Positions 12,391-26,149 of a stretch of DNA of 64,000 bases are shown here, piece after piece (positions within the stretch are counted from its first letter, which is position 1; every line of letters starts with the position of its first letter). The stretch spans positions 81,990,760 to 82,054,759 of the forward strand of contig CM060316.1 in assembly GCA_030674155.1 (NCBI GenBank), given 5' to 3'. Under the pieces are notes generated by a model that was not told the DNA's origin, did no database searches, and saw only the letters and a list, made by a program, of their open reading frames with translations. Both the position numbers and the translations under genes were made by a program. Source of the stretch: Stramonita haemastoma (lineage: Eukaryota > Mollusca > Gastropoda > Neogastropoda > Muricidae).

Positions 12391-13324
12391 CTGGTTTTGT
12401 GTTATTATTTGGACAGGTTTTATGCTTCACAAATTGCTGTCATAGGGGTGTTTTGGATGATTGCAGTTTGCCTCTACATGATTTTTAGCTTCTAAAAAAA
12501 AATACATAGCATCTGAGTAATAAGTACAAGCTGTAATATAGATCTTAGACACTTTTAGGCATTCTTGAGATTTTTACAGGAGGGTAAAGTACCCCTTTCA
12601 GCTCAATTCGCGAGCTATTTTTAGAATTTTTCTCTGATTTTGATGTAAAATTCCATTTGTTTCCTTTGACTTATTTTTCTGCTTTTTAGATATTTGTTTC
12701 TTCAAAGTAGCATAAATAATATAAAACTAGTTTCAGCACTGTCAGGTTCATAATAAGCATGAGGGAGATGTCCAAATAAGGCTTTAAATAACGAATTGAC
12801 ATTTTTATCCCATCTGAAAATTTTTAAAGTGGTATATCTCAAAAACTGTCTAAGATAATGAATGAAATTTTGCATGCTTCTTGATCTTGCTTTCTATCTT
12901 TCATTTGAGATAACAAATATCAAATTCTATGACAAACTGAAAAAATGAGTGGTCCCTACCTATTTAAAGTCTTATTTTGAAGGACTTTTGGGGAGTGGAG
13001 TTCGGCACTGATGTTAACTCCAGGGAATAAATTTCCTCGACCAGACTTGAACCCGGGTCGTCAAATTGCCAGCGCAATGTTCTGACCACTAGGTTATCCG
13101 TCTCCGATAGATAGATAGAGCGACAGACAGACAAAAAGATAAAACAGGAAAAGACAGACAGACAGACGACAGACAGACAGAGATATGCATTGATGTCCTG
13201 CAATTTTCTTATTATTCTATGCCCATCATTTTCCATAGTTCAAAATGTTTCGGCTTTTTTTCTCACCACATTTAATTTATAATTGGTCTCAATTTGTTTG
13301 TATATGTACGATATTTAATGATTA

Positions 13325-13645
13325 TACCTCACCTCACCCCCACATCATTCTCCTGACCGAATGGTCGTAGAGGAGATATGAGGATGTTGATGGACGTTCT
13401 TCTCCTCCATCCAGACCGGTCCTCTGCCCTGCGGATCAGCGTTGCGCTGTCCATCCCGGTTCCACTCCTTGAGTGTTGTCCATCCAGTTCTTGGGTTGCC
13501 TTCCTCTGCGTCTTTCCCCTTCCAAGGTTCCCTGCAGAACCGTTTTGGGCAGCGTGTTGTGTCGGGTGACGTGCCCAAACCAAGACATCTTCCCTCCTTT
13601 TTAGTGTTATACATCCTGCCAAAATGCAGAGGGCCTAAGCATATT
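13325..13645 (-). pseudogene. RTE-like retrotransposon 3' fragment, family 3 (allele 1)
   Basis: Broken frames on the minus strand resemble the C-terminal region of RTE-type RTs, best read in the second allele (18711-19050). Here extra bases put the parts in different frames. It ends toward 13325 in a CCTCA-type tail with a 3' hairpin at about 13350-13375. Confidence 0.7.
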
Positions 13646-13900
13646 AAGTAAAAGACTACTTGCGTTTGCAGACAAGACACTTTGCAAGAGTTCAATATGT
13701 GAAATTAGCGAAACATAACTTCCAGACCCCACAGCTTTTAAAGGACAACAAGATAACTGGTCTAAATTGTGACATGCTAAGTAGCAATTTTTTTGTGTGC
13801 CTTACATATTGTAATTCGATCATGACCATTTTAAAAATTTCATTGTGCAGTGTGGTTGGTGCTATGTTTCCTAAAAATGGTATATCAAACTGTCTTGTTT

Positions 13901-14000
13901 NNNNNNNNNNNNNNNNNNNNNNNNNNNNNNNNNNNNNNNNNNNNNNNNNNNNNNNNNNNNNNNNNNNNNNNNNNNNNNNNNNNNNNNNNNNNNNNNNNNN
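13901..14000. other. Assembly gap of exactly 100 N
   Basis: All bases are N. The 100-base length is the usual scaffold placeholder and does not measure a real distance. Confidence 1.
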
Positions 14001-14106
14001 TTTTGTTTTGGGTTTGGCTTGGTTTGGCTTTTTTTTTTTTAAAGGGAGATACACTTAGCTTGACTAAGCTATATACTTTGAATGATGCTAAAAACCAAGG
14101 TCACGT

Positions 14107-14285
14107 GTTACAACGCACCCAGAACACCCGGTGCATACGTTAAAACCTGCTCTGCCTTTCCGAAGAGTAGGCCATTTGTGCAGATGGCAAAATCTACAAA
14201 ACCGTTGGCACACAGTGTTGGATGGGAAAAAAAAAGCATACACGTGGTTCTGTTATCCTCGAAATAGAAAAAAATGGATAAGTAA
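14107..14285 (+). mobile_element. Diverged SINE family 1 fragment (allele 2)
   Basis: Counterpart of 5318-5495, with an A-run two bases longer. Confidence 0.6.
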
Positions 14286-14417
14286 TGTGGTTGAAAATAC
14301 CACTTTTCTCGATCATTTTTATTTGAGCACAGCCGTAGGTCTGGCTGCGGCACAACGTATGAATTAGTAGTTATTTTTTCTTAAATTGTAAAAAATAATT
14401 TAGAAACCAGATCTTGC

Positions 14418-14845
14418 CCACACGTTAAAAACCTGTTCCATCTTTCGAAAGAGCAGGCTATTGTGTGCCGGTAGGAGCGGATGACAACAATTTGAAAAAA
14501 AGAAACAGCATGCACACAGGTGTCGAGTTTAGAAGCCATTTCTGGGGAAAAAAACGGGAGTTGGAGTGCCCAGGGCGGTTCCGGGCTGTATATGGCAACG
14601 TTCTGGTGGCTCCTGCGACGGTACTGGAACCGGGAGTATCGGCGATTGCCTTTCCAAATTGGACCATTCCAGCGATGCGGAGAGAGAGAGAGAGGGGGGG
14701 GGGGTCTGCTGCATGGGTAACAACTTGCCGCCACCTCCCCCCCCCCCCTGGCCCACCCCATACTTACTTACCCAGGCTTTGCGCTCTAGAGCCTAAAACC
14801 TAGAGCGCAACTCCATAGTCTTCTGGGACTGACGGATGCCTACCA
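14418..14845 (+). repeat. Composite dispersed repeat, copy 2 (allele 2)
   Basis: Counterpart of 5630-6055. Small differences occur at the AG and G runs near 14685-14703. Confidence 0.75.
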
Positions 14846-14909
14846 CTAATTTAAAAACCTGGCTTTACTGTTAAATTAAAGGACATATAGGACACTCCAA
14901 TGTCTCACG

Positions 14910-15850
14910 GACTTGCTTTGCCTTGCACTGCTCTGCCTTGTCTTGCCTTGTGCTGCCTTGCCTTGCCTTGTGCTGCCTTGCCTAGCCTTGCCTTGCATTG
15001 CTCTTCCTAGCCTTGCACTGCTCTGCCTTGTCTTGCCTTGTGCTGCCTTGCCTTGCCTTGTGCTGCCTTGCCTTGCACTGCTCTTCCTAGCCTTGCCTTG
15101 TACTGCCTTGCCTTGTACTGCCTTGCATTGTGCTGCCTTGCCTTGTGCTGCCTTGCCTTGCGCTGCCTTGCCTTGTGCTGCCTTGCCTTCTGCTGCCTTG
15201 CCTTGTGCTGCCTTGCCTTGTGCTGCCTTGCCTTGTGCTGCCTTGCACTGCCTTGCCTTCTGATGCCTTGCTTTGTGCTGCCTTGCCTTCTGATGCCTTG
15301 CCTTGTGCTGCCTTGCTTTGTGCTGCCTTGCCTTGTGCTGCCTTGCCTTGCGCTGCCTTGCCTTCTGCTGCCTTGCCTTGTGCTGCCTTGCACTGCCTTG
15401 CCTTCTGATGCCTTGCCTTCTGATGCCTTGCCTTGTGCTGCCTTGCCTTGTGCTGCCTTGCCTTGTGCTGCCTTGCATTGTGCTGCCTTGCCTTGTGCTG
15501 CCTTGCCTTGTGCTGCCTTGCACTACCTTGCCTTGTGCTGCTTGCCTAGCCTTGCCTTGCAGTGCTTTTCTTTGCCTAGCCTTGCCTTGCACTGCCTTGC
15601 CTTGTGCTGCCTTGCCTTGCACTGCTCTTCCTTGCCTAGCCTTGCCTTGCTCTTCCTTGCCTAACCTTGCCTTGCACTGCCTTGCCTTTTGCTGCCTTGC
15701 CTTGCACTGCTCTTCCTTGCCTAACCTTGCCTTGCAGTGCTTTTCTTTGCCTAGCCTTGCCTTGCACTGCCTTGCCTTGTGCTGCCTTGCCTTGCACTGC
15801 TCTTCCTTGCGCTGCCTTGCCCTGCACTGCCTTGCCTTACCTTGCCTTGC
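14910..15850. repeat. CCTTG satellite (allele 2)
   Basis: Same array as 6120-7075, with at least one missing 15-bp-unit block. Long frames on both strands are a by-product of the period. Confidence 0.95.
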
Positions 15851-16176
15851 CACACAAAGTTCCAGAATTGAGCATAATGTGTAATGTGACTAGCATCTCC
15901 CTCTTGTACTTAGTGTTTGTTACATACAGCAATAAATCCTGAATTCTTTGGCCGAAAGGAATCTTTCACGATTGAGAGTTGTTTCTTGTTGGTTTCATAG
16001 CATGTAAACCGCTCTCCAAAAAAATGCCAGCAATATAAATGGTGAATTAAGAATTAGGTTTTAGCAGTGGTTGTCAAAAACATGCACCCATATAATTTAC
16101 CCCTGTGTGTATGATTACGTTGCCTAGGAACCCAGAGTGACATATTATGCCGTGTGTTAAAGAAATCTTTTTCTTC

Positions 16177-16217
<41 letters not shown>

Positions 16218-16405
16218 GGGGGGGGGGGGGGGTCGTTTTTCGGCTAGAGCTCCGAAGTTCACCAATGGTGAGACTTTGCCTATGCGACCGGTTTTGCCCA
16301 CCATGAAGGTTGCCGCATTACGACTTCGGAGATATATACTGGATGATTTTTGTGTTTCAGTAACCCACGAACGTCGACTTGAAGTACGAGATTTTATATA
16401 TATAT

Positions 16406-16605
16406 ATATGTATGTATGTATGTATGTATGAAGGAAATCAAGGAATTAAGGCACTTGCAGGTCTGTGCTTAAAGTTGACCTGGGAGACAGTAAAAATCCT
16501 TATCCTTAAATTATCAGACGCCGCAGAGATTCGAACCCGCGACTTCATAGACCCATGGTATGGAAGTCGAACGGTCTTAACCACTCCGCTATCGAGTCCG
16601 TCTCT
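16406..16605 (-). mobile_element. tRNA-derived SINE, family 2 (allele 2)
   Basis: Counterpart of 7630-7828, with the same box A and box B on the minus strand and one extra TATG repeat at the tail. Confidence 0.8.
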
Positions 16606-16654
16606 GTGTTTGATACGAGACTGCGTCAACATATTGGAATTACGACTTGCTGAA

Positions 16655-16714
<60 letters not shown>

Positions 16715-16724
16715 GTGTGTGCAG

Positions 16725-16833
16725 CTGCCTCCGTGGTATCAACACTTCAGCTACTTTGCCCGTTACCTGGCTCACCTCAACAGTGCCGTCAATCCCCTCA
16801 TCTACGCCGGTTTCAATGACAACTTCCAGAAAG
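16725..16833 (+). CDS. Class A GPCR TM7 exon (allele 2 of 7947-8055)
   Basis: The sequence is identical to 7947-8055 with the same GCAG acceptor and GTGGGC donor, but the (GT)n before the acceptor differs in length. Identity also extends through both flanking introns. That argues for a second haplotype rather than a second exon or gene. If it were a real tandem exon, splicing both copies in series would add a second TM7, which makes no sense for the fold. Confidence 0.75.
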
Positions 16834-17852
16834 GTGGGCTGAGTGTCTAGTCCTTCTGGCGTTTCTGTTGTCAAGCACCAGTTCAAAACATCACCATCCT
16901 CCAGTTCGGTTATTTTTTTAAGCAGATATGTTTATGTGTGGTTATTACCGTCATTGTACTACATGTATCTGTGTTTCCTTTTTTATTGTATGATTTCTTA
17001 CATTAAACTTTGAACTACACATATCACCAGTCTTGAGGCTTGCATTTTTATGATGTTTTTGATTAACAAACTGGCTGACTGTTGTTGTTGTTGCTGCTGT
17101 TGCTTTTTGTTTTATTTCATTGATGTTTGCTTCTTTCGATTTTCTATGTCCAGCTCTAAAATCAGTCGTGACGCGTGTTTCAGTGGCTTTGCGGTCGTCG
17201 TGATTGTAGTTACGTCACAGCGGAGTTTTCTGATTTCAGTAGTTTTCTTTTTTTTTCCGCGTTGTGTAAATCTTTGAACCACGTTATTCTGCACCTAAAA
17301 GACGTCTTCTTCTGTCGTCTTTTTCTTTCGATTTTTTTCTATTTAATTTGGGTGATAACAGTAAGCTTTTTCTGGTGTTTTTACCACCAGTCTAGCCTCC
17401 ATGATCATGCTGTCATTCCAGTCTTATTTGTTCCGTTATTTATTCATTATCTGTTTCCCATGTTCGTCTGGAAAGGGTCAGGAAAGGGACAGGTCTGTTT
17501 AAAAAATTGTTGGGTTTTTGGGGGGGTCTATTTTGGTTTTCAGACATTGCTTTTCCATTTTCACTTTGCTGCAGTGTCATTGCATTCCAGTCCAATCCAG
17601 TTTGAAAGAAAATCATTCGGATTTTTTGTTGTTGTTGTTGTTGTTTTATTCCTGCTCAACATGAAAATTTCCAGATATCGGGGCGGGGGATTGGAGGGGG
17701 TTGCAAAATAAAATACAGTTGTATTGTTTTTCTATGACTGCCCAAAACTGCTTTTAGTCAGCCGTAGAATGTTGCTCTGTTAACTTCCTACATAGCAGGC
17801 TTAACATATATCCGTTTAACAAAAATGACATCATGATGGACAGTGACGTAGG

Positions 17853-18482
<630 letters not shown>

Positions 18483-18517
18483 TAGATAGATAGAGCGACA
18501 GACAGACAAAAAGATAA

Positions 18518-18570
<53 letters not shown>

Positions 18571-18710
18571 GATATGCATTGATGTCCTGCAATTTTCTTA
18601 TTATTCTATGCCTATCATTTTCCATAGTTCAAAATGTTTCGGCTTTTTTTCTCACCACATTTAATTTATAATTGGTCTCAATTTGTTTGTATATGTACGA
18701 TATTAATGAT

Positions 18711-19050
18711 TATACCTCACCTCACCTCACATCATTCTCCTGACCGAATGGTCGTAGAGGAGATATGAGGATGTTGATGACGTTCTTCTCCTCCATCCAG
18801 ACCGGTCCTCTGCCCTGCGGATCAGCGTTGCGCTGTCCATCCCGGTCCACTCCTTGATGTTGTCCATCCAGTTCTTGGGTTGCCTTCCTCTGCGTCTTTC
18901 CCCTTCCAAGGTTCCCTGCAGAACCGTTTTGGGCAGCGTGTTGTGTCGGGTGACGTGCCCAAACCAAGACATCTTCCTCCTTTTTAGTGTTATACATCCT
19001 TGCCAAAATGCAGAGGGCCTAAGCATATTAAGTAAAAGACTACTTGCGTA
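18711..19050 (-). pseudogene. RTE-like retrotransposon 3' fragment, family 3 (allele 2)
   Basis: The minus-strand frame reads RRKMSWFGHVTRHNTLPKTV, then LEGERRRGRQPKNWMDNIKE, then a DRSGWRR block. This matches the C-terminal region of RTE/BovB-type RTs (WxGHxxR, GxRRRGRQ and DRxxW signatures). Only the last 100 or so codons are present, so the copy is strongly 5'-truncated. Its 3' end has a two-stem hairpin at 18736-18763 and a short GGTGA-type tandem tail to about 18713. The family differs from that at 29135-31494, but the C-terminal protein and 3' hairpin are clearly related. Confidence 0.8.
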
Positions 19051-19281
19051 GCAGACAAGACACTTTGCAAGAGTTCAATATGTGAAATTAGCGAAACATA
19101 ACTTCACAGACCCCACAGCTTTTTAAAGGCACAACAAGATAACTGGTCTAAATTGTGACATGCTAAGTAGCAATTTTTTTGTGCCTTACATATTGTAATT
19201 CGATCATGACCATTTTAAATATCATTGTGCAGTGTGGTTGGTGCTATGTTTCCTAAGATGGTATATCAAACTGTCTTGTTT

Positions 19282-21185
19282 AGTCGCTGGGTGTCTGTTA
19301 AAAAAACCTGTTTTGTTTTCATGTAGGCTGTGGGACACACTTACATGACCACGATAATTCAAACACGAGATTGAAAGAGTTTTGGATACAAGGGTACTAT
19401 GATCCCCCCGTTATAAGTCATCCTTGTTTGAATTCGTTTGTTCTGTGCAGTTTTGGAACATTTGTGTCTAGTAAAAATGAAACAGCAAGTGCTACTTTGG
19501 TCCCAGCTGCAAAAATGTGATTCCTCTAAAATATTTAAGGGTTTTTTTTTTATCTCATGTAGTTCGTCCGACATAAACCGAGTATACAAAAGATTGGGAA
19601 ATTCGTCAAAATTGTGTGACTTTTTCTGACAGATTCTCCTTTTTACCTATTGCATCAAAATCTACACTATAAGAAATATTCATTTTTCATTCACTGTGCG
19701 TTCTATTTTTGCCAAAATAATCAGATTTTTTAAATTAATCACATTTTCATTTGTCCCTAAAGTTTGCAGCCGAGGTTTCGTGTGTGCACGCAGGCGAGGA
19801 GTTCCTAGGTAGGCCTTTGATGTTTGTTTTTTTAATTGGATTTGTAGACATTCTGGTCCTCTCTGCAAAGGAATAGCAGTTTTCTAAATAGCCTACTAGC
19901 TGAACATTTGAAAATGTCTTCCAAATGCTCGTCAGCATCTTTAAACAGCGTCATTTATTCGTTTCAATGAGTTCTCTCACTGGCACGTTGCCAAAAATTA
20001 TGTCTTTTGCAAGTGAAAGAATTCTTTGCAAATGAGTATATAACGCGTGTTCATCGAGCAAACAAAAGAGACAATTTCAGATCGGTTTTGCTTTGTTCTC
20101 TTTCTTCCCACAATCTTCTTTTTCTTTTCTTTCTGTGTTGCCGGGAAGTTGAAGGGGTGCATCTGTATAAGCATGTTCGCGCGCCGCGCAAGAGTGTGTA
20201 TGTATTTCCTAAACATCATTTTCTGATTTTAGACTAGTTGATCGATATCAGAAGGCATACCCTGCCAGATTAATTTTCAACTGAGTTGGATGATTTTACT
20301 CATGAACTCCTTGGTGAGCTTCCCAAGCCTACTATGTGTACCAGGCTGAAGCAAATCCTTTCACTTTCATGCATTCTACTTTTGGTGGTCACTTCATTGT
20401 TTATTTGGTTGGTTTGTTTTTTAGTTTGGTTCAAATTTGTTAACCATACGCCTGTAAATGCCTTTTTTCTTACGTCGCCGCTGCATTAAACACAGCATTC
20501 CCAATAAGTCATCGCAAACTCACTCTGGGTAGGAGCTGACGAGAGTTTTTAAAAAAAATTGTGACTTTTATAGGGACTGGATGTAAAAAAATGCTTTTTA
20601 ACTTACAATTTTTTAAAAATTTATGACCTCAGTTTTGGCTTCTCAGAGGAACATAGATACTTGCACAACGTTCTGTTCATTGCTAGACACTTTTTAGAGA
20701 CTTTATCCACTGAGTCATAATCATACGAAGAACCGTTTATGATACACTTATTGATACCAATTTAAAGTTTACAAGTGAACTTCCTCAGTGCCTTGCAGAA
20801 CTTTTTTTTAAAAACCATTTTCTCATAATCATAGCATCAAAGATTGTTTGGGGCTCACCTATTCCTGTTTTTCATACAGAAGGATCTAGTTTCCCTAAAT
20901 GAGTGCATGTATTCTTTATATAGAGAGATGTTTACAAGACAACCGTAGTTATGTAAGGCGCCTTCAAACAGTCATATTTATGATGATGATAAATGACTTA
21001 TAAATGTTAGTTCCTTTTTTTTTAATTTCCTAGCTGGATCACAAATTACTTCTTTCCGTCCTGATTCTTGAATAAAACAGCAATCTGTTTTTCCAGCTTC
21101 GTTCCAGACAGGAGCAACATGAAATAGCGAAGTGCAAGACGTCCTGCATTACTAATAGCCAACGATTTCGTCAGAAACAGGATAT
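19282..21185 (+). other. GPCR intron, no further feature seen
   Basis: AT-rich DNA with short open frames only. I found no SINE promoter, transposon end or coding signature. Confidence 0.5.
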
Positions 21186-21530
21186 TTAATTTATTTATTT
21201 ATTCTTTTATATCGAGGATAACAGAATAAGCAATCATGTGCTTTTTTTCATCCGGTCCCCGTGTGTATGCAGTTTTGCAAATATTGTCATCTGTTCCCAC
21301 CGGCACACGATGGCCTACTCTTACGAAAATCAGAACAGGATTTAACATGTGCGCAAGATGTTCTGCGTGCGTTCGCACACGGGGCCTCGGTTTAAAGTCT
21401 CATCTGAAGGACTTTTGGGGAGAGTGGAGTCAACACTGATGTTAACTCCACGAGAAAAATTTCCTCGACCGGACTCGAACCCGGGTCGTCAAATTGCCAG
21501 CGCAATATTCTGACCACTAGGCTATCCGAT
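21186..21530 (-). mobile_element. tRNA-derived SINE, family 1, complete copy
   Basis: Minus-strand copy with a box B-like GGTTCGAGTCC and box A-like TAGCCTAGTGG near the 21530 end, and a (TTTA)n tail side near 21186-21205. The head is very close to the tRNA promoter consensus. Confidence 0.9.
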
Positions 21531-21807
21531 AGGCTACACGAGAACAATGAGAGAGTCCCTATATACACATCATACTTTCTTACACTTCAGCCATAGTGCT
21601 AAATTCTTATCGGGAGGGAATTTGTATTCGCAATTATATTTAGGCCTACATGATTTTTCCCCTAACTAACGGAGAAGAATCTAAGCAAAAGGACGCTTTC
21701 CTTTCAATTCCCTTTCTGGTTCTGAGTCGGGCAGAGTGATTTCCTCTTGGAGCTATGCAAAAAAAAAAATGTAGCTGCTAATAACGACGTGGATGCCCCC
21801 TCCTTCT

Positions 21808-21841
<34 letters not shown>

Positions 21842-24196
21842 TACAGATGGAAAGAAGTCCCTTTTATCGTTGGAGCGTATTCAACTGCGTCGGCTCCACG
21901 CAATCCCGGATCCCACAGATCACATAGACCTACACAGTGGTCACCCATCGCCTTACTGCTATCAATTTCTGTAATGTATTCACCTCCCCAATGTAACCCG
22001 GCACCCTGTACCTGATCACTATTCCTTCGTCCAAGATGTCGAGATAGTTAAGAAACGATCCCGAGAAGACTTTCTAGCCATGTAAGTGCTTTCTGATTTG
22101 TCTTGTGGTTGTCTTGTGGTTGTATTCAGCGACGATTTCTTGCCACGCTAAAGTAACAGAGTAGACCAAGAAACCCCTGGAATGTACTTTTTATCAGCAG
22201 AATGTCGGATGACCAGTACTAAGGTTATCGTAAGAGGATTATTTTGCTCAGCTGTACAGAACAGCTTCTTTGGGAAAATCGTGTCTTGGACAAGGGAGAG
22301 GATGTAGAGAGTAGAGAGATAGAAGGAGAACGGGGAGGCAAAGGTAGAGGGAGGTGGGAGCAGACATGCAGACTTACAGAGACAGTGATTTGTTAGCGGG
22401 CAGACTTACCGGCTTCTGCTTAAAGATAAAAAGAGAATCAAAAGAATGATGACTGACTGTTTTTGAGTCCACGAACAGCTTATCTAATTACAGATTATAT
22501 TCCATGCCCTCCGGCTGTTCTTCAGTTCTTTTTTTTTGGGGGGGAGGTCAAGTTTCTTTCAGTTTTTATCCTCATTTCTCATTCTTCCCTGTCAACTTCT
22601 GTTGACCTCACAAATTACAAAAGGAGTGTTATTATTCAATGTCTTGTGTATCAGCTGCAACCGGCGACGGCATTTCCGACCTGCTGCTTTAAAATAAAGA
22701 CAACAAACAAAAACATTTTTGTTATACTTATGGACTGGGTACTTCGAAGTCCTGTCGCAGTCAGTGGTTTGGCTTGTTTTGTTGTTTTGTTGGGGGGGGG
22801 GGGTTTGTTTTTTTCTCTTTTTTTTGGGGGGGGGTTGTTTTTGCTTCTATTTTGTTCTTTGCGGAAGTATGGTTTTTTTATTTGGGGTGTTTTATTTTTA
22901 ATATGTATTAACTACGGGTGTTGCTATTGCCTTGGTTATGCTTGCCTGGCTAGACTAACAATTTCACTAGTGTTGTCTGCAGTGATGTTTGTACATCGGG
23001 CTAGATGATTGTTAACGTTCATAAATGCACATGAACAAACACAATGTGGTGATTTTTTTTTAAAAAGTGAGCGAGTCAGCAAACATCAAAGGATAATGTT
23101 TGAGGGGAATGGTTTGGTTGGTTGGCTGGTTGGTTGGCTGGCTAGTTGGCTGGTTGGTAAATGGGTTGGTTGGCTGGTTGGTTGGCTGGCTGGCTGGCTG
23201 GCTGGCTGGTTGGTTGGTTGGTTGGTTGGCTAGGGTTTTGGGGTCTGGGTTTTTTTAGGCTAACACATGCCTGTAATTACAGCGTATAAGCGATAATTAT
23301 ATGGGCATAGACGAGCTTAGATTATAAGTTTTAAAGTGAGATCATTTATTAGATGTCCTTTTGCAAACATGAGATACAGCCTTCATCAACAGAATTATTG
23401 TGACAAGTGACACCCTAACAAAATCCAGAGATTCTGAAAGGGCATTATATATATATTACACAAGAAAAATCCCACTTTATAAAAACAACATAAGCAACAA
23501 TAGCCTGTGTGTAAAGATAATACAAGTAAAATTCATAGTGACGTTTTAAGGAAGCCCTCCGCGTGATATTTTGTGGTTCAGTCCTTCAAACCGCAACCAA
23601 AACCAAAGGGGGAAAAAGCCTCAACAAAGAACCAAGGTTTTTCCAAAAGAAAATGGTGTCAGTTCTGTGAAAGAAAAGTTTTTGGTTTCATCTTCTGGGA
23701 TGCGCCTGTCCTGCTGCTCACTCGCCGCTCACTTCAAGCTCTCGCTTCATCCATAGGTAGGTTTGTCGGGTCAGAACCTCAGGGTGAGAAGTCCACATCA
23801 ATGTTAGGACGCCATTGGGCCACCAGGCGGAGGGGGGTTGCATTGCTGATGGGTCACTTTGGAAGTGTTCAGTGGTGCATGTTCTGAGCTTACATACGCA
23901 CATTACCTACAAAGCCCCCTACTATAATAGCTTAGTCGCGGAGCAAGATTTGAGTGAGACGTCCGCCAAAAATAGTGACTACCAAAACGTCCCCCGAACG
24001 ACCTTCTCCCGCAGCCACCAACCCCAAATGTTTTGACACAACTCACCACAGGCGCAGAAGTGAATGGAAAACCAAAACTGAGGTCACCATGAGACTATTA
24101 GTAAGAACTGCGTACCCTTTGAGACTATCTAATAGGGTTGTACACTATTCTTCTGATGAAAAATATATCCCGACATCAACCAGGCCCAAGAAATAC
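21531..24196 (+). other. GPCR intron with homopolymer and tetranucleotide repeats
   Basis: It holds a C-run at about 21810-21836, G/T runs at 22787-22842 and a (GGTT/GGCT)n array at about 23115-23230. A 36-codon open stretch (21975-22082) ends at a good GTAAGT donor, but nothing in it is recognisable and no clear acceptor precedes it. Confidence 0.5.
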
Positions 24197-24424
24197 AGAT
24201 ACCTGCAGTATTGGTCAAGTACTTTGAGCTACACATTCAAAACCGCAGACGTGAAGTGGAAGAAGTTCGACTGTGTAATCCCAGTCTTCCCAAAACGGAC
24301 CCATAGTAAACTCACTCTGGGTAGGAACTGGCCCAAGTCCGCAAAAGAAAACTATGACTCTCATTGGTTTGGAACCTACGACCTTCCAGCCGGGAACCCA
24401 ACGTACTAACCACTGTGTCATTGC
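24197..24424 (-). mobile_element. tRNA-derived SINE, family 3
   Basis: On the minus strand a box A-like GACACAGTGGTTAGTACG and a box B-like AGGTTCCAAACC start a body containing GGGATTACACAGTCG. The promoter layout matches a tRNA-derived SINE, but the body differs from families 1 and 2. I know this family only from this single copy. Confidence 0.6.
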
Positions 24425-25354
24425 AGCTGTTCTGTTAATGGATGTTGTGTTTTTCAGTGTACAAGGAAGAACTAAACAGAAAAAGAATGCGAGTAATTCT
24501 AGACTGACTTCATAATTTAATGTCACATAGAAGATAATACACAGAGCACAGAAAAGATAGAAAGAAAAAAACTTAATGTCACACCATTCTGGTGAAAATC
24601 AGACCTGTTTTATTCAAAGCCGGTAGACAATAGAAAATTTTTTTTTTAAGCGCATAAAAATATGGAGCTCTTGGTATGACAGGAAACGGCTCGTTAGATC
24701 CTTCTTTTAGCTGACAATGAAAGTTTTTATTTCGGTTTTTAACTGGCGTTGTCACATTCCAACAAATTATGAATGAGATCCAGAATGGGAAAAGACTTAA
24801 GTGGGCAGATTTATGCCTTCAATAAAGACATAAAATCTCATTATTTTGTGCTTCAAAATATATCCTGGATGTTTGAAATATCATGAAAATGTACTGTCTA
24901 TTTGCTCTCTTTAATTCCCTTTTTAAACAGAAAAAATTATGACGAGAGATTCACAAAGACAGCTAATGATGAATAACACATGAGTCTCATCTGCAAAATA
25001 ATACAGTAGGCAGACAACAAAATATGTAGATCTGCTAGAAAGGCGCAAAAAAAACATTTCAACTTTGCATAAATTCCAGAATATTTCATAACAAAATCTC
25101 CATTATAACACAACAGCTCACAAAAATCATTAACTCTAATTGGCTACCCGACTTCTCCTAAAAAAAAGTTTAAGAAGAAGAATGAATAATGGCTTTTGTA
25201 AAAGGATAAGAATAAACAACACCCACCCTCAGAGTTAGGAAAAGGTTGATGTGGCTGCTTTGTATTTAAAATTGCTTAGAGACGATCGCCAACTTAAGTC
25301 GAGAAGCTACAACATCATCGTTTCAGAGGTAGGTCCTCCCTAGCGATAAAGGCA
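24425..25354 (+). other. GPCR intron, no feature seen
   Basis: AT-rich, with short open frames only. Confidence 0.5.
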
Positions 25355-25680
25355 AGTTTGGAGGGCGGGATAGCCTAGTGATTAGCCCGTTGCTCTCGTC
25401 ATCTGTTGGCCTGGGCTTGAGCTACGACTGAGGCACCTGCTCAAAGGGAATTTTCCCCTGGAGTTAACATCAGTGCCGACTCCACTCCCCCTGAAAGTCC
25501 TTCGGATGAGACTGTAAACCGAGGTCCCTTGTGCGAACGCTTGCAGAGAATCTTGCGCATACGTTAAAACCTATTTCACCTTTAGGAAGAGTAGGCACTT
25601 TCGTGTCGGCGGGAACAGACGATCAAAATAAAATTGCATGTACAATGGTGGTGTGTTTAGACATCATCCCCGAGGTCGGA
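25355..25680 (+). mobile_element. SINE family 1, diverged full-length copy
   Basis: Plus-strand copy: box A-like TAGCCTAGTGATTAGCC, a decayed box B (GGGCTTGAGCTAC), then GGAGTTAACATCAGTGCCG and the GTGCGAACGC and CGTTAAAACC segments. It is older than the copies at 18142 and 21186. Confidence 0.8.
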
Positions 25681-26149
25681 ATGCGGCTACATTAATGATG
25701 GGCAAAAATGGTTGCATACGCAAAATTTCGTCTTTGGTAAACCTCGGAGCTTTAGCCAAGGAGCAAAACAAAAAAACAAAAAGATTATGGAAGTAAGACC
25801 TCATTCATCATGGTCTGGTCATAATTAAATTAATCATATGCAGCGCATTGTGGTGTTGAAGAGGGGTAATAATTATGATAATCATTGAATTCTGTTTCAC
25901 TCTCGAAACTTACATGCTCGTATACACTTATCTTTAAGTCAGTTGTCACTCATTCAGTCAAGGGTTGACTCTTACACACACCAACAAATCACTTAAGTGG
26001 CTATAGCATTATCCCACGAAATGCATGGCTGCAGCTTTCTTTTTTTTTATTTATGTGTAACAGGTCTATCAGAAAGGCTAATCCTAACTTAAAAAACACT
26101 TTGCATCCAGGCTGAATGATGAATTTTGCTTTGCTTCTTTTCATTGCAG

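Larger units (their letters stand above)
9533..12967. mobile_element. TTAA-type DNA transposon, family F (3.4 kb)
   Basis: It is defined by comparison with the empty site near 18326-18332 in the other allele. Left end after TTAA: AGTAGGTAGGACCACGG. The right end, read inward on the other strand, is ATAGGTAGGGACCACTC. The flanking duplication is TTTAAAG, so the target-site duplication could be TTAA or up to 7 bp. The interior has a CA array, a G-rich minisatellite and AT-rich DNA. The longest non-repetitive frame (10459-10653, 64 codons) is unrecognised, so this copy looks non-autonomous. The GGACCAC core is shared with family E (57323-59645). Confidence 0.8.
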
